Both the position numbers and the translations under genes were made by a program. Below, in pieces: positions 1-8,666 of a DNA stretch of 64,000 bases (positions are counted from its first letter, which is position 1; every line of letters starts with the position of its first letter). The notes under the pieces are model-generated. The model was not told where the DNA came from, ran no database searches, and saw only the letters and a list, made by a program, of their open reading frames with translations. This DNA comes from Palleronia aestuarii (lineage in GTDB: Bacteria; Pseudomonadota; Alphaproteobacteria; Rhodobacterales; Rhodobacteraceae): positions 248,001 through 312,000 of the forward strand of contig NZ_QKZL01000003.1 of NCBI RefSeq assembly GCF_003253995.1, given 5' to 3'.

Positions 1-1
1 G

Positions 2-409
2 CGGTTCGTGGGAGGACCTGACGGCGCCTGGCTCGATGGCCCCGCAGGACGCATTGCCCTCGAGACGCGGGATACGTCCGACCTTTCCGAGGCCATTCTT
101 TTCACGACGTATCCGGAAGTCGGCACCGAAGAAGAAAGCGCGGCATTCTGGCGCCTCGCGGCCCGCGTGAAACTGACGCGATACGGGCTCGACTGCTATG
201 CCTATGCGCTCCTCGCGGCCGGTCAGATCGACCTAGTGGTCGAGGCGGGATTGCAGACCTATGACATTCAGGGCCCGATGGCCGTCGTCCGCGCCGCGGG
301 TGGCATCGTCACGGACTGGCAGGGTGGAGACGCGTCCAACGGCGGTCGTGTGATCGCGGCCGCGAACAGAGCCCTTCACGAACAGGCTCTCGCCCTTCTT
401 GCGACGTGA
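2..409 (+). CDS. hisN: Histidinol-phosphatase / inositol monophosphatase family, C-terminal part
   Basis: The reading frame is open from the window edge, so the start lies upstream. About 135 residues are visible, the C-terminal half of an inositol-monophosphatase-fold, Mg-dependent phosphatase. The block DCYAYALLAAGQIDLVVEAG followed by YDIQGPMAVVRAAGG matches the HisN subgroup, which removes phosphate from L-histidinol phosphate in histidine synthesis. The aspartate of YDIQ is the usual C-terminal metal ligand. The ATG-like and GTG codons near position 8 are internal. The family assignment is firm. HisN versus general inositol monophosphatase is inferred from these motifs, because the N-terminal catalytic half is missing. 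Confidence 0.8.
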   Translation, partial: RFVGGPDGAWLDGPAGRIALETRDTSDLSEAILFTTYPEVGTEEESAAFWRLAARVKLTRYGLDCYAYALLAAGQIDLVVEAGLQTYDIQGPMAVVRAAGGIVTDWQGGDASNGGRVIAAANRALHEQALALLAT

Positions 410-950
410 CGCGAGCGCAGCCGATTCGCGAAACGGGTCCGGGCCTTTCCCGACCTGATTGTCTCAACGAAACTCACAAAAACGATCAGATCGCAAAAGT
501 GATATTGTTTCCGGGGCCGGGATTTGTTCGTTGGAGCCCGCGAAAAAGTTCGTCGCCATGCGGTACGACCGCCTCAGTAACGCGGGCAACGATGTAGCCG
601 GTATCTCTTCAGACGCGCTTGGCGTACCGGTCAAAACGGGGATGTCCGACCGCTACATCTGCCAGGCCCAAGCGTTGTCGCCGACATCCATCGCCTGTTG
701 CTCTAACCTTGAACTCGCCTGTGCCGGAGAGCCTAGGCGATCGCATCGTCTGACCATGGGGCTCGCAAGATCGATCGCCCCTTGCCGAAGTTTATCGCAT
801 CCATCGCGATGGACACAGACGACGACCAATCCATCCGAAAAGATCTATCGGCAGAATGAAGGCACTCGCGAGCTCGCCTTGAAGCAATCGCAAGAGTTTA
901 TTCACCTTTTCGATCTGTTCTGGGCGATACCCGGATCACGGAGGTCGAAG
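410..950. other. 541-bp intergenic stretch without a convincing gene
   Basis: No ORF here has a ribosome-binding site and recognisable protein. The frame of the following CAP gene happens to stay open back to 459, but that extension lacks signal-peptide or domain logic. The only structure I see is a nested inverted repeat at 536-587: a 7-bp outer stem (GCCCGCG / CGCGGGC) enclosing a 5-bp inner stem with a 3-nt loop. The promoter of the CAP lipoprotein must lie in the right half. Confidence 0.4.
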
Positions 951-1397
951 ATGCGCGCGTTCGTCTTCATCGCTTTGCTCTTGCTCGTCGCCTGTCAGGG
1001 AACGACGTCTCCGGTGCTTTCACCGGACCGATCCGCGGCTTCGGTGGAAGGCGGCCTCAACGCTTACCGCGCGGCGGCGAATGTGCCACCCGTGACACGG
1101 GACCACCGCCTCGATCGCGCGGCCCGGAGCCATGCGGCCGATATGGCGCGTCACGGCTTCATGGATCATCGGGGGTCCGATGGATCGACCCATGCGACCC
1201 GCATCCGACGGAGCGGTTATCCTTACTGCGGGGCCGCCGAGAACGTCGCCAAGGGGCCCTTTTCGCACCACTCCGTCATGGCGGCGTGGTGGGGCTCACC
1301 CAAGCACCGCAGCAACATGGTACTCGCTCGCGTCGAGCATTATGGGCTCGCGCAGGTCGGCGATGCCTGGGTGCTCGTCCTAGCACGATCCTGCTGA
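951..1397 (+). CDS. CAP-domain (SCP/PR1-like) lipoprotein
   Basis: A 148-residue secreted protein. The N-terminus MRAFVFIALLLLVACQG is a type II signal peptide with lipobox LVAC, so the mature protein should be anchored at Cys15. The rest is a CAP/SCP domain: HAADMARHGFMDHRGSDG, then CGAAENVAKG, then a W-GSPKHRSNM segment. Bacterial CAP proteins of this class are extracytoplasmic and their biochemical role is mostly unknown. ATG951 is chosen because GGAGG sits just upstream and it starts the signal peptide; a longer open frame reaches back to 459 but looks non-coding. Its 3' end overlaps the 3' end of the convergent guanine deaminase gene by 18 bp. Confidence 0.85.
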   Translation: MRAFVFIALLLLVACQGTTSPVLSPDRSAASVEGGLNAYRAAANVPPVTRDHRLDRAARSHAADMARHGFMDHRGSDGSTHATRIRRSGYPYCGAAENVAKGPFSHHSVMAAWWGSPKHRSNMVLARVEHYGLAQVGDAWVLVLARSC

Positions 1398-2678
1398 GCG
1401 GCGACCGGCTACCCAGACGCCCGCCACGGCACGGTCGTCGCCCATCATGATCGTCGGGAAGATCGCCTCCCATGGATCCTCCGCTTGGGCGACGCGCTGT
1501 GCGATCGCGGGTGTGGAGGCCAGGTCGAGCGCTACGAGATCCGCCGCGCTCCCCATCTCGAGCGTGCCGATCTCCGCCTCCATCTTCAGCGCCCGGGCGG
1601 AGCCTTCGGTGGCGAGCCAGAGCAGTTGCGCGGGATGGAGCGCGGTGCCTGCGAGTTGCGCGATCTCGTAGGCGGCCGCCATGGTGCGCAACATCGAAAA
1701 GGACGAGCCGCCGCCGGTATCGGTGGCAAGCCCGACGCGAAGCCCCTCGGCCTTTGCTTGGCCCATGTCGAAAACCCCCGACCCGATGAAGGTGTTCGAG
1801 GTCGGACAATGGACGAGTGCCGCACCGACCTCGCGCAGCCTGTCGCGTTCGCGCGGCTCGAGATGGATGGCGTGGCCATAAAGCCCGTTCCCGCCGAGAA
1901 GGCCGTGGCTCTCGTAGGTGTCGAGATAGTCGCGCGCGTCGGGAAACAGGTCCCGAACCCACGCGATCTCGTCGAGCTGTTCGCTCAGGTGGGTCTGCAT
2001 CAGGCAATCGGGATGCTCCGACCAGAGTGCCCCGAGCGCCGAGAGCTGGTCGGGCGTGGAGGTGGGCGAGAAGCGCGGCGTGATCGCGTAACGGGCCCGA
2101 CCCGTCCCGTGCCAGTGCGCGAGCAGGGTCTTGCTCTCGTCGTAGGCGGTCTGGGCGGTATCGAGAAGGCCCGGAGGCGCATTGCGATCCATGCAGGTTT
2201 TGCCGGCAACTACTGCCATGGACCGTTCCGCCGCCGCCGCGAAGAAGGCGTCGACGCTTTGAGGATGGATCGTGCAGAAGCTCGCCAGCGTGGTCGTGCC
2301 GTGTGCAAGCGCCAGATCGAGCGTCCGCTTCGCGAGGTCGGCCGCATGGGCGGGATCTGCGAGCTGCATCTCGGCCGGAAAGGTATAGGTGTTCAGCCAG
2401 TCGATCAGCCGCTTGCCCCAACTCGCGACGATACCGGTCTGCGGATAATGCATGTGGGCGTCGACGAAGCCCGGCAATATCAGCGCGTCGCCCATCGCCG
2501 AGCGCGCGGCGCCGGGGAACTCGGTCTCGAGCCTGCCTCGCTCGCCCACCCCGGCAATGCGGCCATCCCCGTCGATCGCGACGGCACCGTCGGAAAGCAC
2601 CCGAGCGGCTTCGGTCGGAGGGACGGTGAAAGGGTCGTCGTCGAAGAGGAGGACCTGCCCGGTCACAAGATGGTTCAT
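1380..2678 (-). CDS. guaD: Guanine deaminase
   Basis: An amidohydrolase-superfamily enzyme of 432 residues that hydrolyses guanine to xanthine and ammonia in purine salvage. The N-terminal metal motif reads PGFVDAHMHYPQ, typical of GuaD. It is followed by TLASFCTIHP, the active-site segment MQTHLSEQ, the HAIHLEPRE histidine region, CPTSNTFIGSG and the metal aspartate in GLATDTGGG. The start at MNHLV is preferred over an upstream in-frame TTG because GGGAG lies about 7 nt before this ATG. It is transcribed divergently from mgtE with about 130 bp between them. No other purine catabolism gene is adjacent. Confidence 0.93.
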   Translation of the reverse strand: MNHLVTGQVLLFDDDPFTVPPTEAARVLSDGAVAIDGDGRIAGVGERGRLETEFPGAARSAMGDALILPGFVDAHMHYPQTGIVASWGKRLIDWLNTYTFPAEMQLADPAHAADLAKRTLDLALAHGTTTLASFCTIHPQSVDAFFAAAAERSMAVVAGKTCMDRNAPPGLLDTAQTAYDESKTLLAHWHGTGRARYAITPRFSPTSTPDQLSALGALWSEHPDCLMQTHLSEQLDEIAWVRDLFPDARDYLDTYESHGLLGGNGLYGHAIHLEPRERDRLREVGAALVHCPTSNTFIGSGVFDMGQAKAEGLRVGLATDTGGGSSFSMLRTMAAAYEIAQLAGTALHPAQLLWLATEGSARALKMEAEIGTLEMGSAADLVALDLASTPAIAQRVAQAEDPWEAIFPTIMMGDDRAVAGVWVAGRRSAGSC

Positions 2679-2808
2679 TCCGGCTCCCAAGGTTTCTGAC
2701 GCTCTAGGCCAGCATCGCGGCCAGGTAAATCACCCGGGCTACTGGCAGGCCCCGGCGGGATCGCATAACCTCCGCGCGATCTCTCGATATGCCCCTCAGG
2801 AGGACCTC

Positions 2809-4203
2809 ATGGCTGAACCGGAAGAGCCCGCCATCCTCCCGGAGCGGGAGATCGAGGACGACGCCTACGCCCTCGATGGCGAGACCGTCCGGGCGATCCG
2901 GGACGCGGTCGAGGGGGACGATGGCGCGGCGCTGAAGGCGCTGATGGCGCCGCTCCATCCCGCCGACATCGCCGACCTCCTCGAGCAGATGGATCAGGGG
3001 CCACGTCACCGCCTGATCGACCTCTACGGCCAGGATTTCGACGGCGAGATCCTTTCCGAACTCGACGAATCCGTACGCGAGGACGTGATCGCCGCGCTGT
3101 CGCCGCGCGTCCTGACCGAGGCAGTGCGCTCACTCGAATCCGACGATGTCGTGGACCTCCTCGAGGATCTCGACGAGCCGCAGCAGGAGGCGATCCTCGA
3201 AGCGCTCGAGATGGGCGACCGCGTGGCCGTCGAGCGTGCCATGTCGTTCCCGGACGGATCCGCCGGGCGCCTCATGCAGCGCGAGGTCGTCACCGCGCCC
3301 GAGCACTGGACGGTCGGCAATGCGATCGACTTCATGCGCGCGAGCCTCGATTTGCCGGAGCAGTTCTACCACATCGTGCTCGTCGATCCGCGCCATCGGC
3401 CCGTCGGGCACGTGACGCTCGGCAAGGTCATGTCGGCCGACCGCGTGACGCCGCTGAAGGAGCTGCAGGAGCCGAGCTTCCGTACGATCCCCGCGACGCA
3501 GGACGAGGAGGACGTGGCCTATGCCTTCAATCAGTATCACCTGATCTCCGCGCCGGTCGTGGACGAGGATGGTCGTCTCGTGGGCGTCATCACCATCGAC
3601 GACGCGATGTCGGTCTTGTCCGAGGAGAACGAGGAGGACCTTCTGCTCCTCGCAGGTGTTGGCGACGAGAGCATCACCGATCGCACGATGCAGATCGCGC
3701 GGCAGCGCTTTCCCTGGCTCCTCGTCAATCTCGGTACTGCGATCCTCGCCTCGCTCGTCATCGCACAATTCGAATCGACGCTCTCTGCGATCGTGGCGCT
3801 TGCCGTGCTGATGCCGATCGTGGCCTCGATGGGCGGCAATGCCGGCACGCAATCTATGACCGTCGCCGTCCGTGGCCTCGCCACCCGCGACCTCACCGGT
3901 TCGAACGCGCTCAGGGTCTTGCGGCGCGAGGTGACGGCATCTCTTCTCAACGGACTGGTTTTTGCCGTTATCATGGGCGTGATCGGCTGGATCTGGTTCG
4001 GCACGATGATGCTGGGGGTGGTGCTGGGGCTCGCGATGATCATCAACCTCATCGTCGCGGGTCTCGCGGGCGTTCTCGTGCCGCTGGGCCTTGCCCGCGT
4101 GGGCGTCGATCCCGCACTGGCCTCCGGGACCTTCGTCACGACCGTGACCGACGTGATCGGGTTCTTCGCTTTCCTGGGACTTGCCGGCATCGTATTGCTA
4201 TGA
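2809..4203 (+). CDS. mgtE: Magnesium transporter MgtE
   Basis: A 464-residue Mg2+ channel/transporter. An acidic N-terminal helical domain (about residues 25-150, many D/E) is followed by paired CBS domains (about 155-280, with GHVTLGKVM and VGVITIDDAM) and a five-helix membrane domain. The membrane domain carries the family signature PIVASMGGNAGTQS, a pore-lining loop. In characterised MgtE proteins the cytosolic domains sense Mg2+ and close the pore. ATG2809 follows a strong CAGGAGG site. The stop codon overlaps the start of the folate gene (ATGA), so the two are translationally coupled. Confidence 0.95.
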   Translation: MAEPEEPAILPEREIEDDAYALDGETVRAIRDAVEGDDGAALKALMAPLHPADIADLLEQMDQGPRHRLIDLYGQDFDGEILSELDESVREDVIAALSPRVLTEAVRSLESDDVVDLLEDLDEPQQEAILEALEMGDRVAVERAMSFPDGSAGRLMQREVVTAPEHWTVGNAIDFMRASLDLPEQFYHIVLVDPRHRPVGHVTLGKVMSADRVTPLKELQEPSFRTIPATQDEEDVAYAFNQYHLISAPVVDEDGRLVGVITIDDAMSVLSEENEEDLLLLAGVGDESITDRTMQIARQRFPWLLVNLGTAILASLVIAQFESTLSAIVALAVLMPIVASMGGNAGTQSMTVAVRGLATRDLTGSNALRVLRREVTASLLNGLVFAVIMGVIGWIWFGTMMLGVVLGLAMIINLIVAGLAGVLVPLGLARVGVDPALASGTFVTTVTDVIGFFAFLGLAGIVLL

Positions 4204-4757
4204 GCCTCGCGGCGCGGAAGGACGAGGCGCGGAAAGCGGCTTTCCTCCGCCGCACGGCCGCACGGGCCGCCGCAGGTCCCGGGGAGGCCGATCTTCTTTC
4301 GCAGGTTCTCGATCGCTATCCGGGGCGGCCCGTCGCGGGCTATGCCGCCCTGCGGACCGAGATCGACCCGTCGGAGGCTTTGGCGCGGGCCGCGCGCTCC
4401 GCGACAGTGGGGCTCCCGGTCGTCGTCGGGGCAGGGCAGCCTCTGCGCTTCCGATCCTGGCATTCGGGCGTCGAGATGACCTCGGGTCCATTCGGCGCCC
4501 CCGTGCCGGCGACGGGCGACTGGATGATCCCGGAGATCGTCATCGTGCCACTCGTGGCCTTCGACCAGAGGGGTGGACGGCTCGGCTATGGCGGTGGTTT
4601 CTACGACCGGACGCTCGCGCTTCTGCGCCGGAATCGAAACGTACTCGCCGTGGGGTTCGCCTTCGCCGCGCAGGAGGCGTGCGATCTGCCGCTCGAGCCG
4701 ACCGACGAGCCGCTCGACCTGATCGTGACGGAACGCGCGATCATCGATCCCGCATGA
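4200..4757 (+). CDS. 5-formyltetrahydrofolate cyclo-ligase
   Basis: A 185-residue enzyme that converts 5-formyl-THF to 5,10-methenyl-THF using ATP. It has the N-terminal basic segment (KDEARKAAFLRR), the substrate-binding region with RTEIDP, and the diagnostic glycine-rich signature GGRLGYGGGFYDR near residue 125. It ends with the family's LDLIVTER block. The ATG overlaps the TGA of mgtE and no independent ribosome-binding site is needed. A YmdB-type phosphodiesterase follows 65 bp later. A 5-FCL/YmdB neighbourhood is familiar in Rhodobacterales, from memory rather than a search. Confidence 0.93.
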   Translation: MSLAARKDEARKAAFLRRTAARAAAGPGEADLLSQVLDRYPGRPVAGYAALRTEIDPSEALARAARSATVGLPVVVGAGQPLRFRSWHSGVEMTSGPFGAPVPATGDWMIPEIVIVPLVAFDQRGGRLGYGGGFYDRTLALLRRNRNVLAVGFAFAAQEACDLPLEPTDEPLDLIVTERAIIDPA

Positions 4758-4822
4758 GCATTCCGCGCGGGGTCGTCGCAGCGCCGATTGCCCTTCGCGC
4801 AAGCGTGATTTAGGGCGATCGC

Positions 4823-5647
4823 ATGAGACTTCTTTTCCTCGGGGACGTCATGGGCCGTTCCGGCCGAACGGGCATCGTCGACCGCCTGCCGGCATTGCGG
4901 GAGGCGTGGTCGCTCGATTTCGTCGTCGTGAATGCCGAGAACGCGACGAACGGCGCGGGATTGTCGCCCGATCACGCGAAGGGGCTTCTCGATGCCGGGG
5001 CGGACGTTCTGACACTCGGCGATCATGCCTTCGACCAGCGCGACATGCTTCGTTTCGTGGAAACGGAGCCCCGCGTGATCCGGCCGCTGAATTTTTCGAA
5101 ATCGGCGCCGGGCAAGGGCGCTCGAGTCTATGCGGCGCCCGGCGGGAAGCGCGTGCTTGTGACCCAGGTTCTGGGCCAGGTCTTCATGAAGCGGCCCTAC
5201 GACGATCCGTTCTCGGCACTCGATCCGGTGCTGCGCGCCGCGCCGCGGGGCGGTGCGGTGCAGGCGGCGCTTGTCGACATCCATTGCGAGGCGACGTCGG
5301 AGAAGATGGCTGTGGGCCATTATTGCGACGGGCGGGCGAGCGTGGTCGTGGGAACCCATACCCATGTTCCGACGGCGGACGCGACCGTGCTGCCCGGCGG
5401 AACCGCCTATCTCACCGATGCGGGCATGTGTGGCGATTACGACAGCGTCATCGGCATGCAGAAGGAGGAGCCGCTGCGCCGCTTCGTGACCGGCATGCCG
5501 AAATCCCGGTTCGAGCCGGCGCGCGGGGCCGCCACCCTTTGCGGTCTTTACGTCGAGACCGACGATGCGAGCGGTCGGGCGATCCGTGCGGTTCCGGTAC
5601 GGCAGGGTGGAAAGCTGGAGACGTCCGGCCCGTCTGCCGTACAATAG
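4823..5647 (+). CDS. ymdB: YmdB-family metallophosphoesterase
   Basis: A 274-residue protein of the TIGR00282/YmdB family, dinuclear-metal phosphodiesterases shown in other bacteria to act on 2',3'-cyclic nucleotides. Metal-ligand motifs seen in order: LFLGDVMGRSG (Asp8), VVNAENATNG (Glu/Asn), TLGDHAFDQ, DIHCEATSEK and VVGTHTHVPTAD (HTH), with TDAGMCGDYDSVIG downstream. The third motif has Asp where most calcineurin-like enzymes have Asn (GNH). I believe this GDH form occurs in related Rhodobacterales proteins, so it may be a clade trait. The cellular role in alphaproteobacteria is not established. Confidence 0.88.
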   Translation: MRLLFLGDVMGRSGRTGIVDRLPALREAWSLDFVVVNAENATNGAGLSPDHAKGLLDAGADVLTLGDHAFDQRDMLRFVETEPRVIRPLNFSKSAPGKGARVYAAPGGKRVLVTQVLGQVFMKRPYDDPFSALDPVLRAAPRGGAVQAALVDIHCEATSEKMAVGHYCDGRASVVVGTHTHVPTADATVLPGGTAYLTDAGMCGDYDSVIGMQKEEPLRRFVTGMPKSRFEPARGAATLCGLYVETDDASGRAIRAVPVRQGGKLETSGPSAVQ

Positions 5648-5717
5648 CCACCCGGATGCCCGCATCCCCCGCCGTCTCGCGGCCCTCGCCGCGCCCGTTT
5701 CCGAAGGGATCGCCGCA

Positions 5718-7490
5718 ATGCTGCCCATGATCCTCGATCCGACGCTCCAGGCAATTCTCGCCTTCGGCATAGTGATCGGCATGTTCGTCCTCTTCGCACG
5801 CGAGGTCTATCCCACCGAAGTCGTGGCGATCGGTGGGGCTGCACTCATGTTCGCGCTGGGCCTTCTGCCCTACGACGCGGCGCTCGACGTCATGTCGAAC
5901 CCCGCGCCCTGGACGATCACGGCGATGTTCCTCATCATGGGGGGGCTCGTGCGTACCGGGGCACTGCAATGGCTGACGGGCGTTGCCGATGCGCGGGCGG
6001 CCCATAATCCGAGGCTGACGCTCGTCCTGCTGCTCTGCGCCGTGGCGGTCGGATCGGCGTTCATGAACAACACGCCCGTCGTGGTGGTGATGATCCCGGT
6101 CTTCATCCAGCTTTCGAAACGCCTCGGGGTCGCCCCCTCGAAACTCCTCATCCCGCTCAGCTACGCGGCGATCCTCGGGGGGACGATCACGCTCATCGGG
6201 ACCTCCACGAACCTGCTCGTCGACGGCGTGGCCCGGTCCCAGGGGCTCGAGCCCTTCTCGATCTTCGAAATCGCGCCGCTCGGGATCATCCAGGTCGCGC
6301 TGGGCGGTCTTTACATGACCCTGGTCGGCCGCCACCTGCTGCCGAAGCGGCAATCCCTGGGTGTCATGCTGAGCGATCGCAGCAAGATGAAATACTTCAC
6401 CGAGGTCGCGATTCCGGAAGGATCGAGCTTTGCGGGACGGCCCGTGCTGGGCGTCGAGCTCTTCAAGCGCGAGGGCGTACGTCTGATCGACGTGCTGCGC
6501 GGCGACGCCTCGCTCCGCCGCGACCTCGGATCGGTCGAGCTTGCCGAGGGCGACCGCGTCGTGTTGCGCACGGAGATGGCGGAACTCCTGAGCCTGCAGC
6601 AGGAATTGCGCGGCGTCGACAAGCTCTCCTCCGTCGAAACGGAGACGGTCGAGGTCCTGATCTCCCCGGGCTGCCGGATGATCGGGCGGTCGCTCGGCGC
6701 GATGCGTCTGCGGCGGCGCTACGGCGTCTATCCCCTGGCGGTCCATCGCCGCAACGAGAATATCGGCCGCCAGCTCGACGAGGTCGTCGTCCGCGTTGGC
6801 GACACGCTGCTTCTGGAGGGGGCGAGTGCGGATATCCGGCGGCTCGCGCAGGACATGGAGCTTCTCGACATCGCGCGTCCGACCGCGCAGGCCTACCGAC
6901 GCAACCTCGCCCCGGTCGCCATCGGCTCCCTCGCCGCCGTCGTCGTGCTGGCCGCGCTGGGCGTGGCGCCGATCCTGGGCCTGGCGATGGTTGCGGTGGC
7001 GGTGATCCTGTTCCTGCGCTGCATCGATGCCGACGAGGCGTTCTCGTTCATCGAGGGACGGCTCCTCGCGCTGATCTTCGCGATGCTCGCCGTGGGGGTC
7101 GGTTTGCAGGAATCGGGCGCGATCGCCCTGCTCGTGGGATGGCTCTCGCCCCTCCTGGCCGATGCGCCGCCGGTGCTTCTCCTCTTCGCCGTCTACCTCA
7201 TCGCGACGACGCTCACGGAAATGGTGTCGAACAATGCGGTGGGGGTGATCCTGACCCCGATCGCCATCGAACTGGGCGCATCGCTCGGTCTCGATCCCCG
7301 CGGCCTCGTTGTCGCTGTGATGTTCGCGGCATCGGCCGCGTTCTCCACGCCGATCGGCTACCAGACGAACATGATGGTCTATGGGCCAGGCGGATATCGC
7401 TTTACCGACTACATGAAGGTCGGCATACCGATGAACCTGATGCTCGGCATTTCCGCGAGCCTCTTCATTCCGCTGATATGGCCTTTGTGA
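5718..7490 (+). CDS. SLC13-family anion permease with two RCK_C domains
   Basis: A 590-residue inner-membrane transporter of the sodium:sulfate/dicarboxylate (SLC13, ArsB/NhaD-like) superfamily. About five N-terminal membrane segments carry the re-entrant signature GSAFMNNTPVVVVMIPV and the helix GGTITLIGTSTNLLVDG. Two cytosolic TrkA_C/RCK_C domains follow (about residues 215-300 and 305-390). The C-terminal membrane half mirrors the first with TEMVSNNAVGVILTP and FSTPIGYQTNMMVYGPGGY. RCK_C-containing members are usually described as sulfate, thiosulfate or divalent anion carriers; the substrate here cannot be told. ATG5718 is preceded by GAAGGGA. Its TGA overlaps the next gene's ATG. Confidence 0.88.
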   Translation: MLPMILDPTLQAILAFGIVIGMFVLFAREVYPTEVVAIGGAALMFALGLLPYDAALDVMSNPAPWTITAMFLIMGGLVRTGALQWLTGVADARAAHNPRLTLVLLLCAVAVGSAFMNNTPVVVVMIPVFIQLSKRLGVAPSKLLIPLSYAAILGGTITLIGTSTNLLVDGVARSQGLEPFSIFEIAPLGIIQVALGGLYMTLVGRHLLPKRQSLGVMLSDRSKMKYFTEVAIPEGSSFAGRPVLGVELFKREGVRLIDVLRGDASLRRDLGSVELAEGDRVVLRTEMAELLSLQQELRGVDKLSSVETETVEVLISPGCRMIGRSLGAMRLRRRYGVYPLAVHRRNENIGRQLDEVVVRVGDTLLLEGASADIRRLAQDMELLDIARPTAQAYRRNLAPVAIGSLAAVVVLAALGVAPILGLAMVAVAVILFLRCIDADEAFSFIEGRLLALIFAMLAVGVGLQESGAIALLVGWLSPLLADAPPVLLLFAVYLIATTLTEMVSNNAVGVILTPIAIELGASLGLDPRGLVVAVMFAASAAFSTPIGYQTNMMVYGPGGYRFTDYMKVGIPMNLMLGISASLFIPLIWPL

Positions 7491-7849
7491 TGCGTGCGAT
7501 CCTGATCTGCCTCGCGCTTGGTGCCTGCGGCGCCGCGCCAGACCTTTCGACCGTCCCGCCATCGGGGGACGTGTCGCCGGTCGCGGTCACACTCTACCGC
7601 GATACGGTCACCGCGCGCATGAGCGACGGCACGCTCTGCACCGGGGTCCGCGATGCCCGGTCGGGTCCGTGGCGCACGGCGTTTGGCGGCTGCCCGCATG
7701 GCTGGCCCGTGGCCGTCGAGCGTACCGCACCGGTGCCCCGCCTTCCGCTGTCGCCTGCCGCGTCCGACCCGTGGGTGACCGTCACCCCGCCGGGCCGCGG
7801 CCCCCTCGGTTTCGCACCGGAACCGCGGAACGCGGTTCCCGGGACTTGA
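7490..7849 (+). CDS. Small predicted lipoprotein, unknown function
   Basis: A 119-residue protein I do not recognise. It begins MRAILICLALGACGAAP, a type II signal peptide with lipobox LGAC. The mature part is short and proline-rich, with two further cysteines about 20-30 residues apart (GTLCTG and FGGCPHGW) that could form a disulfide in the periplasm. ATG7490 overlaps the stop of the SLC13 permease (TGATG), which implies translational coupling. An in-frame ATG at 7478 is possible but would lengthen the signal peptide into the permease end. A link to the transporter is inferred from position only. Confidence 0.6.
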   Translation: MRAILICLALGACGAAPDLSTVPPSGDVSPVAVTLYRDTVTARMSDGTLCTGVRDARSGPWRTAFGGCPHGWPVAVERTAPVPRLPLSPAASDPWVTVTPPGRGPLGFAPEPRNAVPGT

Positions 7850-7910
7850 ACCGACCCGCCGGGCTGGCGTATAGGGCGGTCCGGATCGCAGACATCGGGA
7901 GAGACGACGC

Positions 7911-8651
7911 ATGGCGGGCCATTCCAAATGGGCGAACATCCAGCATCGGAAGGGCCGTCAGGACGCCGCGCGCTCCAAGCTCTTCTCGAAGCTCGCCAAG
8001 GAGATCACCGTGGCCGCCAAGATGGGCGACCCGGACCCCGACAAGAATCCGCGCCTGCGCCTCGCGGTGAAGGAGGCCAAGGCGCAATCGGTGCCGAAGG
8101 ACGTGATCGATCGCGCGATTAAGAAGTCGCAGGGCGGTGACGGCGAGAATTACGAGGAGATCCGCTACGAGGGCTACGGCCCGAACGGCGTGGCCCTGAT
8201 CGTCGAGGCGATGACCGACAATCGCAACCGCACGGCCTCCACGGTCCGGTCCACCTTCTCCAAGAACGGCGGCAATCTGGGCGAGACGGGCTCCGTCTCC
8301 TTCATGTTCGACCGCAAGGGCCAGGTGACCTATCCGGCCGATGCCGGGGATGCCGACGGCATCATGATGGCCGCGATCGAGGCGGGCGCGGAAGATGTCG
8401 AGAGCAGCGAGGAGGGCCACGTGATCTGGTGCGCGGATACCGATCTCGCGGAGGTCGCGGCGAAGCTCGAGGAACAACTCGGTGAATCGGACACGACGAA
8501 GCTCGTCTGGCGTCCGCAGACGACGACGGAGATGGATCTCGACGGGATGCAGAAGCTGATGAAGCTCATGGATGCTCTCGACGACGATGACGACGTGCAA
8601 TCCGTCACCGCCAATTTCGAGACCTCGGACGAGGTGATGTCGCAGCTCTGA
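7911..8651 (+). CDS. yebC: YebC/PmpR family protein (TACO1-like)
   Basis: A 246-residue member of the YebC family. The N-terminus [17 protein letters not shown] is the invariant family signature. The middle contains the basic segment [18 protein letters not shown] and [15 protein letters not shown], followed by [16 protein letters not shown]. Some family members are DNA-binding regulators. Others act in translation at difficult sequences, as TACO1 does in mitochondria, and recent work on bacterial homologues favours the latter. GGGAGAGACGACGC precedes the ATG. It is convergent with matB, 15 bp away. Confidence 0.95.
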   Translation: MAGHSKWANIQHRKGRQDAARSKLFSKLAKEITVAAKMGDPDPDKNPRLRLAVKEAKAQSVPKDVIDRAIKKSQGGDGENYEEIRYEGYGPNGVALIVEAMTDNRNRTASTVRSTFSKNGGNLGETGSVSFMFDRKGQVTYPADAGDADGIMMAAIEAGAEDVESSEEGHVIWCADTDLAEVAAKLEEQLGESDTTKLVWRPQTTTEMDLDGMQKLMKLMDALDDDDDVQSVTANFETSDEVMSQL

Positions 8652-8666
8652 GGCCCGCGGAGAACG

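Noticed and set aside
459-1397. Longer 312-residue version of the CAP protein
   Set aside because: The extra 164 residues lie before a perfect lipoprotein signal peptide with its own ribosome-binding site at ATG951.
2452-2808. N-terminal extension of mgtE
   Set aside because: It overlaps guaD on the other strand, and ATG2809 has a near-perfect ribosome-binding site.
5448-7562. 704-codon minus-strand open frame
   Set aside because: It is the antisense shadow of the SLC13 transporter and neighbours; composition is H/R/D-rich without domain, as expected for GC-rich antisense frames.
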